From: CAYILR01 sp964364175
GTDB lineage: Bacteria; Bdellovibrionota; UBA1018
Assembly (NCBI GenBank): GCA_964364175.1
Contig: CAYILR010000077.1
Coordinates: 1-8,862, forward strand
Length of the DNA stretch: 8,862 nt
Reading direction: 5' to 3'
Below are positions 1-6,677 of this stretch, in pieces. Within the stretch, counting starts at the first letter, position 1. Each line of letters starts with the position of its first letter. The notes beneath the pieces were generated by a model. The model did no database searches. It had not been told where the DNA came from and saw nothing but the letters and a program-made list of their open reading frames with translations. Position numbers and translations under genes: made by a program.

Positions 1-72
1 TATTAGGAAAGGCAGAAAAGGCAACTTTGACGCTCATCCTCTCCGGGGCACAGTTGTTTCAGGTATTATTTT
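1..72 (+). other. Upstream leader of the lipoprotein gene; no clear promoter
   Basis: This is the short stretch before the first gene. A weak Shine-Dalgarno-like AGG lies at 61-63, nine bases before the ATG at 73. A TTGACG hexamer at 27-32 resembles a -35 box, but no convincing -10 box follows at the usual spacing, so I do not call a promoter. A frame starting at base 3 stays open to about base 197 without a start codon. It could be the tail of an upstream gene, but it overlaps the lipoprotein in another frame and its translation is not recognisable. Confidence 0.3.
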
Positions 73-1749
73 ATGCGGAACGTGAGTTTACACATTTTGA
101 CTCAGCGAACCACAAAAAGGTGGGGGCCACCTTTTTACGGTATTCTGCTGCTCGCTCTGGGAGGGGGAGCTGCTTGCCGGCCTGCGATCGACGATAACGC
201 TCCGGATCCGGAAGCTACTTCTTCGTCCACTCCTGCCGACGGGTCGATTACCACTGCAATGCTCGCCAACGGAGCTGTGACTCCTGCTAAATTATCTCAG
301 GCATATTTACCGCTTGCAGGTGGAACGATGAGTGGGGCTCTGGTTCTCTCGGGAGCGCCTTCTGCTGCGCTTCACGCTTCAACGAAATCGTATTCGGATT
401 CTTACTTAGGCGGACAAGCGATTGATACGAGCGCTTTAAGTTCCATTACCAATAACCAAGTTCTCGGATGGAGCGCTGCTACTTCAAAATGGGCACCTCT
501 CACGGTCGTGGGAGCTGCCGATGCGACGGCGATTCAGGGCGTCAACGTTAGCAACGTCGCTCCGACTTCCAACCAGCTTTTTTATTATGACAATGGCACC
601 AGTAAATGGACCGCTGGGTCAGCTCTGACGACGAACGGTCAAATCCTGGTTGGAAAAACGGGTGCTGTTCCTCAAGTTGTCACGATGAGTGGGGATGCCA
701 CGATCGACAACGCAGGTGCGGTCACTATCGCGAACACCACAGTAACGGGCGCAAAAATTGCCAATCAAACGATTACGGATACTAAAATTTCTGGGATTAC
801 TGCTGGCTGTGCAAGTGGACAAACACTGAAATCAGATGGTGCAGCTGGATTTTATTGCGGGCATACGAACGGAAACCGTGTGACTCAAGTCGCGCATGGT
901 TTTGTGGTGGGGGATGTTCTTTATTTGAACGGGAGTACTTACACGAAAGCAATTTCTACAGCAGTCGGAACATTGGGAGTTTTTGTGGTGAGTGCTGCAG
1001 TGAGCGCAAACGTTTTTGAGATTGTGCAGGCGGGATATGTTTCGGGTTTGGCGGGAATGGTCGCCGGAACCTACTACTACGTTTCTGCGGCGACTGCGGG
1101 TGCGATGACATCTACAGAACCCACTGCGAGTGGAAGTTACTCGAATCCTATTTTTGTCGCTGATTCTGTTACGAGTGGATATGTATTACCGTATCGGCCT
1201 TTGCAAAAATCAGAAAAATTAATCTATAGCAATTCGATGACTGTTGCCGCTACTAGCGTAACGATCAGTGGTCTGGATGGAGATACGGATCTGACTTATC
1301 GGTTGCGATTAAAAATTGTGAATGATGCTAATATTAGCGGTCTGGGTTACACAGCCCAACCCAATGGAGATAGCACAGGTGCTAATTACGTGGGTCGAAA
1401 TTTGACAGGTTATTCAGCTGGAGCTGCAATGGGTCTCACCACAGGAACTCCAGGTTTTTATATTGGGTATTCTAGCCATTCCGGAACGGCAGCAGGAGGA
1501 TGTGGTGTCGGGTGCGGAGGGGCTATGATCAATTCAGAAACGATTATTCATGCAAAAAGCGGTACTGTGCGAAGTTCGACTTCCACTCATATCGACTTCA
1601 ACCAGGTGGATAGTATGAATTACATAGAGATGAATGGGAGTATGTGGATTAATAAAGTCACTAATATCACTTCGCTTGTTTTGACATGTGGAGGAACTGT
1701 AGACTGTTTTGGAGTGGGGAGTCGGATTGAGCTTTATACTACTAGATAG
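73..1749 (+). CDS. Predicted lipoprotein with phage-tail-fibre-like repeats (surface adhesin candidate)
   Basis: This 558-residue protein has a basic N-terminus (KRWG near 15-18), a hydrophobic stretch at 20-34 and a cysteine at 35 preceded by GGAA, which fits a type II signal peptide with an imperfect lipobox (Gly at -3 instead of Leu). A Ser/Thr/Pro/Ala-rich linker follows (about 36-58). Residues 58-115 carry the pattern common in tail fibres: a GSITTAMLANGAVTPAKL-type segment, then LPLAGGTMSGAL and a HASTKSYSD segment. Two TSKW motifs recur (137-140 and 176-179), and a second run of I/V-T-x-x-K-I pseudo-repeats lies at 217-241. Residues 270-375 and 380-558 look beta-rich, Gly/Ser/Thr-heavy and without charge clusters. 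Six further cysteines lie at 246, 262, 477, 481, 539 and 545. The likely role is a cell-envelope fibre or adhesin; the substrate is unknown. The lipid-anchor prediction is moderate; a plain signal peptide or membrane anchor is the alternative. Confidence 0.8.
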   Translation: MRNVSLHILTQRTTKRWGPPFYGILLLALGGGAACRPAIDDNAPDPEATSSSTPADGSITTAMLANGAVTPAKLSQAYLPLAGGTMSGALVLSGAPSAALHASTKSYSDSYLGGQAIDTSALSSITNNQVLGWSAATSKWAPLTVVGAADATAIQGVNVSNVAPTSNQLFYYDNGTSKWTAGSALTTNGQILVGKTGAVPQVVTMSGDATIDNAGAVTIANTTVTGAKIANQTITDTKISGITAGCASGQTLKSDGAAGFYCGHTNGNRVTQVAHGFVVGDVLYLNGSTYTKAISTAVGTLGVFVVSAAVSANVFEIVQAGYVSGLAGMVAGTYYYVSAATAGAMTSTEPTASGSYSNPIFVADSVTSGYVLPYRPLQKSEKLIYSNSMTVAATSVTISGLDGDTDLTYRLRLKIVNDANISGLGYTAQPNGDSTGANYVGRNLTGYSAGAAMGLTTGTPGFYIGYSSHSGTAAGGCGVGCGGAMINSETIIHAKSGTVRSSTSTHIDFNQVDSMNYIEMNGSMWINKVTNITSLVLTCGGTVDCFGVGSRIELYTTR

Positions 1750-2713
1750 CTTTTTGAAGAGCCACATAAGCCCCACCCAGCAATCCCGCATGATTATCCA
1801 ATTTTGAGAGTGTAATTTTAGGCATCATGTCCACACCGACTCGGCGGCGTTTCAGGAGTGATTCGAGTTTCGTGCGAGTTTGTTTGAGGAATAAATCCGA
1901 AGTGGCGGCAAAGCTGCCTGTCAGCACGATGATTTCAGGGGAATAAATTACGACGTAGTTGTGCAATGTGGTGGCCATGCGATCGGCGTAGTCTTCGAAT
2001 AGCTTCAGTGCTTCCTTGTTACCCGCGCGAGCTAGTTTTGCAAATTCAGCGCCTTCGAACCCGGCTACTTCGTGAGGTTTGCTCCACAGCTGTTGCGCAC
2101 GGAGCGCGAAGTTTTTTCCGGAGAGATAGGCTTCTGCACATCCCAGGTTTCCGCAGCCACAGGATGCAGTCATATCGTTGGATTGAATAATAATATGCCC
2201 GGCCTCGGTGTGCAGTCCGCGCCCCGCTCGGACGAGTTCTCCGTTCGCAATAATTCCAGTTCCCAAGCCAGTGCCGAGAGTCAAAATCATGGCGTTCTTG
2301 CAGCCACGCGCTGCCCCCATCCAGTGTTCAGCGAGAATCGCTGCAGCGGCATCGTTCTCGAGAGTGAATGGAATTTTTAATTTTTTGGAGAGAGTCGCGG
2401 TGAGTTGAACTTTGCCCCACTTGTCTTCTTGCCCCGCTAAGTTCGTGGGATCCAAAAGAATTCCCCGTGCAGGATCGAGCGGGCCGGCAGAAGCGATTCC
2501 AGCACGGCGAATCGAGGGATGTTTTTTCAAAATTTGCGCACCGAGATCAGCCAATTGTTTCAACAAAGCTGATTTACCCTGACGCGCCATCACAGGCACG
2601 CGCATTTCGGTAAGGATTCGACCCTGAGGTGTCACTGCTCCGACGGCGACTTTGGTGCCTCCCAAGTCGTATGCCAAGACGGGCGAAGATCGTTTCTGGA
2701 GTTTGGCGCGCAT
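1742..2713 (-). CDS. ROK-family sugar kinase (glucokinase-like)
   Basis: This cytoplasmic kinase of 323 residues matches the usual ROK length. It phosphorylates a hexose or amino sugar with ATP. Seen in the sequence: the N-terminal phosphate-binding motif DLGGTK (16-21), the END motif with the catalytic-base Asp at 121, a second ATP-site loop LGTGLGTG (146-153), the TEAGH motif (Glu170, His173) and the ROK zinc site CGCGNLGC (185-192; Cys185, Cys187 and Cys192, with His173 as fourth ligand) followed by Glu194. All hallmark residues are present, so the enzyme should be active. I chose the ATG at 2713 because GGAA lies 5 bases upstream (2719-2722) and the product begins shortly before the first strand. 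The frame stays open further upstream to 2851, but that would overlap ftsK and add residues unlike the family. Glucokinase is the default guess; fructokinase or N-acetylmannosamine kinase cannot be excluded. Confidence 0.9.
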   Translation of the reverse strand: MRAKLQKRSSPVLAYDLGGTKVAVGAVTPQGRILTEMRVPVMARQGKSALLKQLADLGAQILKKHPSIRRAGIASAGPLDPARGILLDPTNLAGQEDKWGKVQLTATLSKKLKIPFTLENDAAAAILAEHWMGAARGCKNAMILTLGTGLGTGIIANGELVRAGRGLHTEAGHIIIQSNDMTASCGCGNLGCAEAYLSGKNFALRAQQLWSKPHEVAGFEGAEFAKLARAGNKEALKLFEDYADRMATTLHNYVVIYSPEIIVLTGSFAATSDLFLKQTRTKLESLLKRRRVGVDMMPKITLSKLDNHAGLLGGAYVALQKAI

Positions 2714-2738
2714 ATGAATTCCATGTACCATATTAGTT
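2714..2738. promoter_or_regulatory. 25-base divergent spacer between the kinase gene and ftsK
   Basis: The two start codons are separated by only 25 bases, so the promoter of each gene must lie at least partly inside the other's coding region. On the + strand a weak sigma70-like pair can be drawn: TTGGCG (2703-2708), a 17-base spacer, and TACCAT (2726-2731), each matching 4 of 6 consensus bases. Transcription from it would begin at about the ftsK ATG. No Shine-Dalgarno sequence precedes ftsK. On the - strand GGAA (2719-2722) serves the kinase. The promoter call is weak. Confidence 0.3.
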
Positions 2739-5180
2739 ATGAAAAGTAAGAACCTGGGTGCGGATGTTGGCAGCATTTTGATGTTCGGGGCGGGGGTGTT
2801 TTGCCTGGTTTCCTTGGTGACGTATTCTCCACTGGATCCGTCATTTCTCAATAACGCGACCGAAGTCGTTTCGAACGCCTGCGGGTGGGTGGGTTCTCAC
2901 CTGGCTGCAGGGCTGTTGGGTGTCCTGGGATTGGCGGCCTATCTGATGCCCTGGGCTCTTTTTGTTTTTGCGCTCGCTCTTCACAAGGGCGAGGACAAAG
3001 CAAGATTGCTCGGTGTTTTGGCCGGTTTGGGAATTGCAGTGATGGCGTTGACGATGTTTCTGGCTCTGCAGTGGAAGTTCTGGCCGCTTGGAGGTGGATT
3101 GATTTTGACCGGCGGGGTTTTTGGGACTTGGATGACGGGGATTCTCACGCGGTATTTCAGTATTTTTGGCGGGTCGCTGATTTCGATGCTTGTGTTTCTT
3201 CTCGCGATCGCGCTTTCGACTCCAATCAGTGTGGCAAAAATTTTGGGTTGGGTAATGGCCAAATCGGGTGTCTATGGATGGAAGCTGCTTAAGCTGAGTG
3301 CGACTGGACTGGTTCTCGGTGCCAGTTACGGAATCATGCATCTGAGTCGTGCGCTCAGTCAGGGTATCCGCGATGCGTTTGAGTACCGTCGAGCTTGGAA
3401 GGAGAAGAAAATCGTGTCTGAGCCGCTTTCGATAACGGATGCCAAAGAGGCTTTGCCAGAAGAGCCCGCAGTTGCAGAGCGCATTTCGCTCGAACCCACT
3501 CTTCGTCCCACGGAAGCTCCCAATGCTTTGCCCGAATTAGAAAAGCCACGGCAGTTGGAGATGGGATTGGCAAACACGCCTGAGATTTTGCCCCTGGCCC
3601 CAGTGACTGCCTCTGCTGCTTCGGCGCCGAAGTCAAAAATTTCACCCTTTCGTTCGACGAAAAAAGGCCAATGGCAGCTTCCTTTGCTTGAGTTTTTGAG
3701 CAAGGCCCCGAAGATCGAATCTGCGGTGGATAAAGAAAAACTCCTGGAAAATTCAAAAATTCTGAAACAAAAATTCGCCGATTTTGGAATCGATGGCGAA
3801 GTGACCGCAGTCCGCCCCGGCCCCGTGATTACACTTTACGAATTTAAACCCGGGCCTGGCGTGAAAGTTTCCAGGATCGCTGCGCTTGCAGATGATTTGT
3901 CGATGGCGCTTTCGGCGCAGAGTGTGCGGATTCTTGCTCCTTTGCCCGGAAAATCAGTGGTGGGAATCGAAATACCGAGCGATGTACGTCAGACCATCTA
4001 CTTGCGGGAATTTTTGGAGCAAGCGGATTTCAAGAGCGACAAAAACATTCTCCCAGTCGTTATGGGCAAGGACATCAGCGGTCAGCCTTATTTGTCTGAC
4101 CTAGCGCGAATGCCTCACTTGCTTTGCGCAGGGCAGACAGGCTCCGGAAAATCAGTTTTCATGAACGGACTAATTTGTTCACTCCTCTATCGATTTACTC
4201 CTGACGAACTGCGAATGATTCTTGTCGATCCGAAATTCATCGAATTCAGATCCTATCAAGATATTCCGCATCTTTTACTTCCGGTGGTGGATGATCCGAA
4301 ACAAGCTGCCACAGCTCTGAAATGGGCTGTCCGTGAGATGGAACGCCGCTATCGCATTCTCGCAATGATGGGAGTGAGAAATCTTGCAGCGTACAATCAG
4401 CGAGTCGAGGAGTTGGGCATTGAGGCGACTTCGGATATTTTGAATTCCGAAGAAAACAAAAGCGATCAGTTCCTTCAAATGTCCGGATCGGATTGGTTGC
4501 AAGCCTTCGAGCCGGACGAGAGCGGCGAGCCTCGTGTTGGGAAATTGCCCTATATCGTAGTGATCATCGATGAGTTGGCCGACTTGATGATGATTGCGAA
4601 AAAGGAAGTGGAGATTTCTATCGCTCGTGTCGCGCAGAAAGCTCGAGCCGCTGGAATTCACCTGATCATCGCGACTCAGCGTCCGTCGACGGATGTCGTA
4701 ACCGGATTGATCAAAGCGAATCTTCCTTCGCGAGTTTCTTTTTCTCTCGCCAGTTACGTCGATTCCAAGACGATTTTGGATCGAGCAGGTGCGGAGCGGT
4801 TGTTAGGACAAGGGGACATGCTTTTCACGCCTCCTGGAACTTCACAAATCGTGAGACTTCACGGAGCTTATTTAAAAGATAACGAAATCGAAAAAATCAC
4901 AGCGTTTTGGAGATCCCAAGGCAAGCCTGCCTACCGCAACGAAATTCTGGTGGATGACGAGGACGAGGATTCATTCGAAGAGGGTGAGGACGCAGATGAT
5001 CCTTTGTTCCCAGACGCACTCGATTTGGTCAGACGTTCTGGCCACGCGTCGGCGAGTTCTTTGCAACGGCATTTCAAGGTGGGATACAATCGAGCCGCTA
5101 GAATGATTGAAACCATGGAGAGCCGTGGTATCGTGGGACCAGCAGATGGCGCTCGGCCACGGGAGGTTTTGCTGCGGTGA
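2739..5180 (+). CDS. ftsK: DNA translocase FtsK
   Basis: FtsK sits at the division septum and pumps chromosomal DNA, helping dimer resolution by XerC/XerD at dif. This 813-residue protein has the full family layout. An N-terminal membrane domain with about four hydrophobic segments covers roughly 10-30, 53-81, 88-111 and 117-160, with a further hydrophobic stretch near 185-200. A shortish Pro/Glu-rich linker (about 220-310) replaces the very long linker of E. coli FtsK, as in SpoIIIE-like forms. The alpha domain starts near 330. The RecA-like motor carries Walker A GQTGSGKS (465-472), Walker B IVVIIDE (606-612) and ATQRPS (645-650). An acidic segment (739-754) precedes the C-terminal gamma winged helix (about 755-813), whose QRHFKVGYNRAARMIE helix is the typical KOPS-reading element. 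No motif is missing. The ATG at 2739 has no Shine-Dalgarno sequence; the next Met (residue 15) lies inside the first membrane segment, so the first ATG is kept. Confidence 0.97.
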   Translation: MKSKNLGADVGSILMFGAGVFCLVSLVTYSPLDPSFLNNATEVVSNACGWVGSHLAAGLLGVLGLAAYLMPWALFVFALALHKGEDKARLLGVLAGLGIAVMALTMFLALQWKFWPLGGGLILTGGVFGTWMTGILTRYFSIFGGSLISMLVFLLAIALSTPISVAKILGWVMAKSGVYGWKLLKLSATGLVLGASYGIMHLSRALSQGIRDAFEYRRAWKEKKIVSEPLSITDAKEALPEEPAVAERISLEPTLRPTEAPNALPELEKPRQLEMGLANTPEILPLAPVTASAASAPKSKISPFRSTKKGQWQLPLLEFLSKAPKIESAVDKEKLLENSKILKQKFADFGIDGEVTAVRPGPVITLYEFKPGPGVKVSRIAALADDLSMALSAQSVRILAPLPGKSVVGIEIPSDVRQTIYLREFLEQADFKSDKNILPVVMGKDISGQPYLSDLARMPHLLCAGQTGSGKSVFMNGLICSLLYRFTPDELRMILVDPKFIEFRSYQDIPHLLLPVVDDPKQAATALKWAVREMERRYRILAMMGVRNLAAYNQRVEELGIEATSDILNSEENKSDQFLQMSGSDWLQAFEPDESGEPRVGKLPYIVVIIDELADLMMIAKKEVEISIARVAQKARAAGIHLIIATQRPSTDVVTGLIKANLPSRVSFSLASYVDSKTILDRAGAERLLGQGDMLFTPPGTSQIVRLHGAYLKDNEIEKITAFWRSQGKPAYRNEILVDDEDEDSFEEGEDADDPLFPDALDLVRRSGHASASSLQRHFKVGYNRAARMIETMESRGIVGPADGARPREVLLR
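5161..5166 (+). promoter_or_regulatory. Shine-Dalgarno sequence for the small secreted-protein gene
   Basis: GGGAGG lies inside the last codons of ftsK, 10 bases before the GTG at 5177. The spacing is slightly long but workable. It is the main argument, with the GTGA overlap, that the small frame is translated. Confidence 0.55.
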
Positions 5181-5398
5181 TTTGTATTTGCATTTTGTTC
5201 CTTGCCGCTAGTGAACCTGTTTTTGCCCAGACCCATCCGTCCGCACGTCCGCAGCAGTCGCAAAAAAAGAAAGTTCCTCGGAGGCCTGTTGAAAAAGACG
5301 CAGAAGGTAGCAAAGCCCCCAATCGTTTCGAAGCTGATCCCGTTATCCACAGTGATTACCAGCACGAAGGGCAAAAGCTCGAAGTGGATCCGGATTGA
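5177..5398 (+). CDS. Small secreted or periplasmic protein, unknown function
   Basis: I do not recognise this 73-residue protein. It begins with GTG, sharing GTGA with the ftsK stop, and has a GGGAGG ribosome-binding site 10 bases upstream. The N-terminus looks like a short signal peptide: hydrophobic residues 2-11, then PVFA followed by Gln18, a good signal-peptidase I site (cleavage after Ala17). The n-region has no Lys or Arg and the c-region holds a Glu, both atypical. The mature part (about 56 residues) is Pro/Lys/Gln-rich and then acidic, ending in LEVDPD, and looks unstructured. Its last 110 bases are shared in another frame with the proposed start of the downstream cca gene. LolA is often encoded after ftsK in other bacteria, but this protein is far too short and shows no similarity I can see. 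The alternative is that the frame is only the cca leader and not a gene. Confidence 0.5.
   Translation: MICICILFLAASEPVFAQTHPSARPQQSQKKKVPRRPVEKDAEGSKAPNRFEADPVIHSDYQHEGQKLEVDPD
5280..5284 (+). promoter_or_regulatory. Shine-Dalgarno sequence deciding the cca start
   Basis: GGAGG is followed after four bases by TTG at 5289, in frame with the nucleotidyltransferase. The spacing is short, but the other in-frame candidates (TTG 5202, GTG 5211, GTG 5352) have no comparable sequence upstream. It lies within the small secreted-protein gene, so cca translation may depend on ribosomes traversing that gene. Confidence 0.45.
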
Positions 5399-6644
5399 TC
5401 AGCGATTTCCGATTGCAGATGATGTAAAAAAAATCATTGAGAAACTCAGACGTTCAGGCCATGTCGCCTATATTGTGGGCGGAAGTGTACGGGATTTTCT
5501 CTTGGGACGAACAGCAAAGGACCCCGATATTGCCACGGATGCATTGCCCGATCAGATTTGCGAGTTGTTTCCCAATTCAGTGACTGTGGGCAAGGCTTTT
5601 GGCGTTTTGAAAATTCCAGTGGGTGAGGGTCGGTGTGTTGAGGTTGCGACTTTTCGCAGGGATCTGGATTACAAGGATCATCGTCATCCGTCGAAGGTGG
5701 AATTTGGTGGACCCGAAGAGGATGCAGAGCGCCGAGATTTTACGGTCAACGCTCTTTTCTTTGATCCGCAGACTTCACGGATTTTGGATACGGTCGGTGG
5801 AATTGAGGATCTCAAGGCAGGAGTGATCCGAGCGATCGGGCAGCCTGTGGATCGATTCGAAGAAGACGCGCTTCGACTGCTGCGTGCGATTCGATTTACG
5901 GTGAATTTGAAATTCAGATTGGATTTGGGGACTCAAGAAGCGGCTTTGAGCAAGAGCAAGCTGATTCGCAAAATCAGCCCCGAGAGAGTTCGCGATGAGT
6001 TGGATTTGATGTTGGGGGGGGCCCACCCGGATCAAGCTTTGCTCTTGCTGGATGAGTTGGAGCTGCGATCCTGGGTTCTTCCGGAGCTCGATGGGCTCAA
6101 AGGCAGCGCTTGGAAAAAAACCCTCAAGGCATTGGTGAAGCTCTCGCTCAGAGACCGGAATCGATCGCAGGCCTTGTCTTGGGCTGCGGTTTTTTTGCGG
6201 CTGGGAATGTCGGATCGAGTGGAGACTGCGAAAAAAACAGCGGAGCGGCTGAAATTTTCCAAGAGTCTGCTTCATCAGATTGTGGCTGTTTTGGAAACAC
6301 AGGGAAAATTTAAGGAAGTATTTCAGATGCGCGAGGCGACGCTGATTCGTTTTTTGAACGAACCTGATTTCGAAGACGCGTTGAAATTACATGCGGTCGA
6401 TGCGCTTTCGACTGATGGAAATTTGGCGTTCTATGATTTTTGTCTGAATCGATTTGAAGCACTGAAAAAACCTGGTGCGGGATCAACCAAGCTGCTTTCT
6501 GGAGAGGACCTGATTCAATTGGGTTTTGAGCCTGGTAGGCGGTTTTCGGAGATTCTCCGAGCTGTTGAGGATTTGACGTTGGAGAAGAAGCTGCTCTCAA
6601 AAGAGCAGGCGCTCGAGTATGTTGTGCAACACTTTGTAAAGTAA
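5289..6644 (+). CDS. cca: Class II tRNA nucleotidyltransferase (CCA-adding type)
   Basis: This enzyme family adds CCA, or part of it, to the 3' end of tRNAs without a nucleic acid template. From TTG 5289 the protein has 451 residues. The head domain shows GGSVRD (64-69), the metal-binding DxD (Asp78, Asp80 in KDPDIATD), the ATFRRDLDY segment (120-128) and the nucleotide-selecting RRDFTVNAL (148-156). The neck has EDALRLLRAIRF (192-203) and SPERVRDEL (230-238). The C-terminal part ends in a GEDLIQLGFEPG element (405-416), typical of bacterial CCA enzymes. At 298-306 the HD metal dyad found in some homologues is absent. The ALRLLRAIRF form favours tRNA nucleotidyltransferase over poly(A) polymerase, which usually has PVRMLRA; CC- or A-adding specificity cannot be told apart by eye. 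The first 35 or so residues are basic, extra to the family core and overlap the small gene; a start at GTG 5352 would remove much of this but has no ribosome-binding site. Confidence 0.9.
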   Translation: MKKTQKVAKPPIVSKLIPLSTVITSTKGKSSKWIRIDQRFPIADDVKKIIEKLRRSGHVAYIVGGSVRDFLLGRTAKDPDIATDALPDQICELFPNSVTVGKAFGVLKIPVGEGRCVEVATFRRDLDYKDHRHPSKVEFGGPEEDAERRDFTVNALFFDPQTSRILDTVGGIEDLKAGVIRAIGQPVDRFEEDALRLLRAIRFTVNLKFRLDLGTQEAALSKSKLIRKISPERVRDELDLMLGGAHPDQALLLLDELELRSWVLPELDGLKGSAWKKTLKALVKLSLRDRNRSQALSWAAVFLRLGMSDRVETAKKTAERLKFSKSLLHQIVAVLETQGKFKEVFQMREATLIRFLNEPDFEDALKLHAVDALSTDGNLAFYDFCLNRFEALKKPGAGSTKLLSGEDLIQLGFEPGRRFSEILRAVEDLTLEKKLLSKEQALEYVVQHFVK

Positions 6645-6663
6645 CAGTGATAAACTGAAGTGA

Positions 6664-6671
6664 AGAGGAGG
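6664..6671 (+). promoter_or_regulatory. Strong Shine-Dalgarno sequence for cpaF
   Basis: AGAGGAGG ends six bases before the ATG at 6678, which is ideal spacing. It decides against the upstream in-frame GTG at 6660, because the Shine-Dalgarno sequence itself would then be coding. It lies in the 33-base gap after cca, where no terminator hairpin is visible. Confidence 0.85.
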
Positions 6672-6677
6672 CTCAGG

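Noticed and set aside
27..69. Sigma70 promoter before the lipoprotein gene (TTGACG with TATTAT)
   Set aside because: The spacing between the two hexamers is 31 bases, far beyond the usual 16-18.
3..197. Open frame running from the window edge into the lipoprotein gene
   Set aside because: It has no start codon in view and no recognisable protein pattern, and it overlaps the signal-peptide region. It could be an upstream gene's tail, but this cannot be supported.
558..604. Unusual insertion in the FtsK motor before Walker B
   Set aside because: The same region is variable in FtsK proteins generally; here it is only about ten residues longer than in E. coli FtsK.
1725..1760. Bidirectional terminator between the convergent genes
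   Set aside because: The AGCT copies give only a 4-base stem with a large loop, and the T-run is not placed after a stable hairpin.
2714..2851. Extended N-terminus of the kinase from ATG 2851 or ATG 2731
   Set aside because: The 2851 start would overlap ftsK by over 100 bases and add non-family sequence. ATG 2731 has no ribosome-binding site, whereas ATG 2713 has GGAA five bases upstream.
2841..3341. Long antisense open frame opposite the ftsK membrane domain
   Set aside because: It is rich in Gln, Arg, Lys and His with no motif, as expected of a shadow of the real ftsK frame; other antisense frames over ftsK, cca and cpaF look the same.
6660..6677. GTG 6660 as the cpaF start
   Set aside because: It would place the strong AGAGGAGG ribosome-binding site inside the coding region; ATG 6678 is ideally spaced from it.
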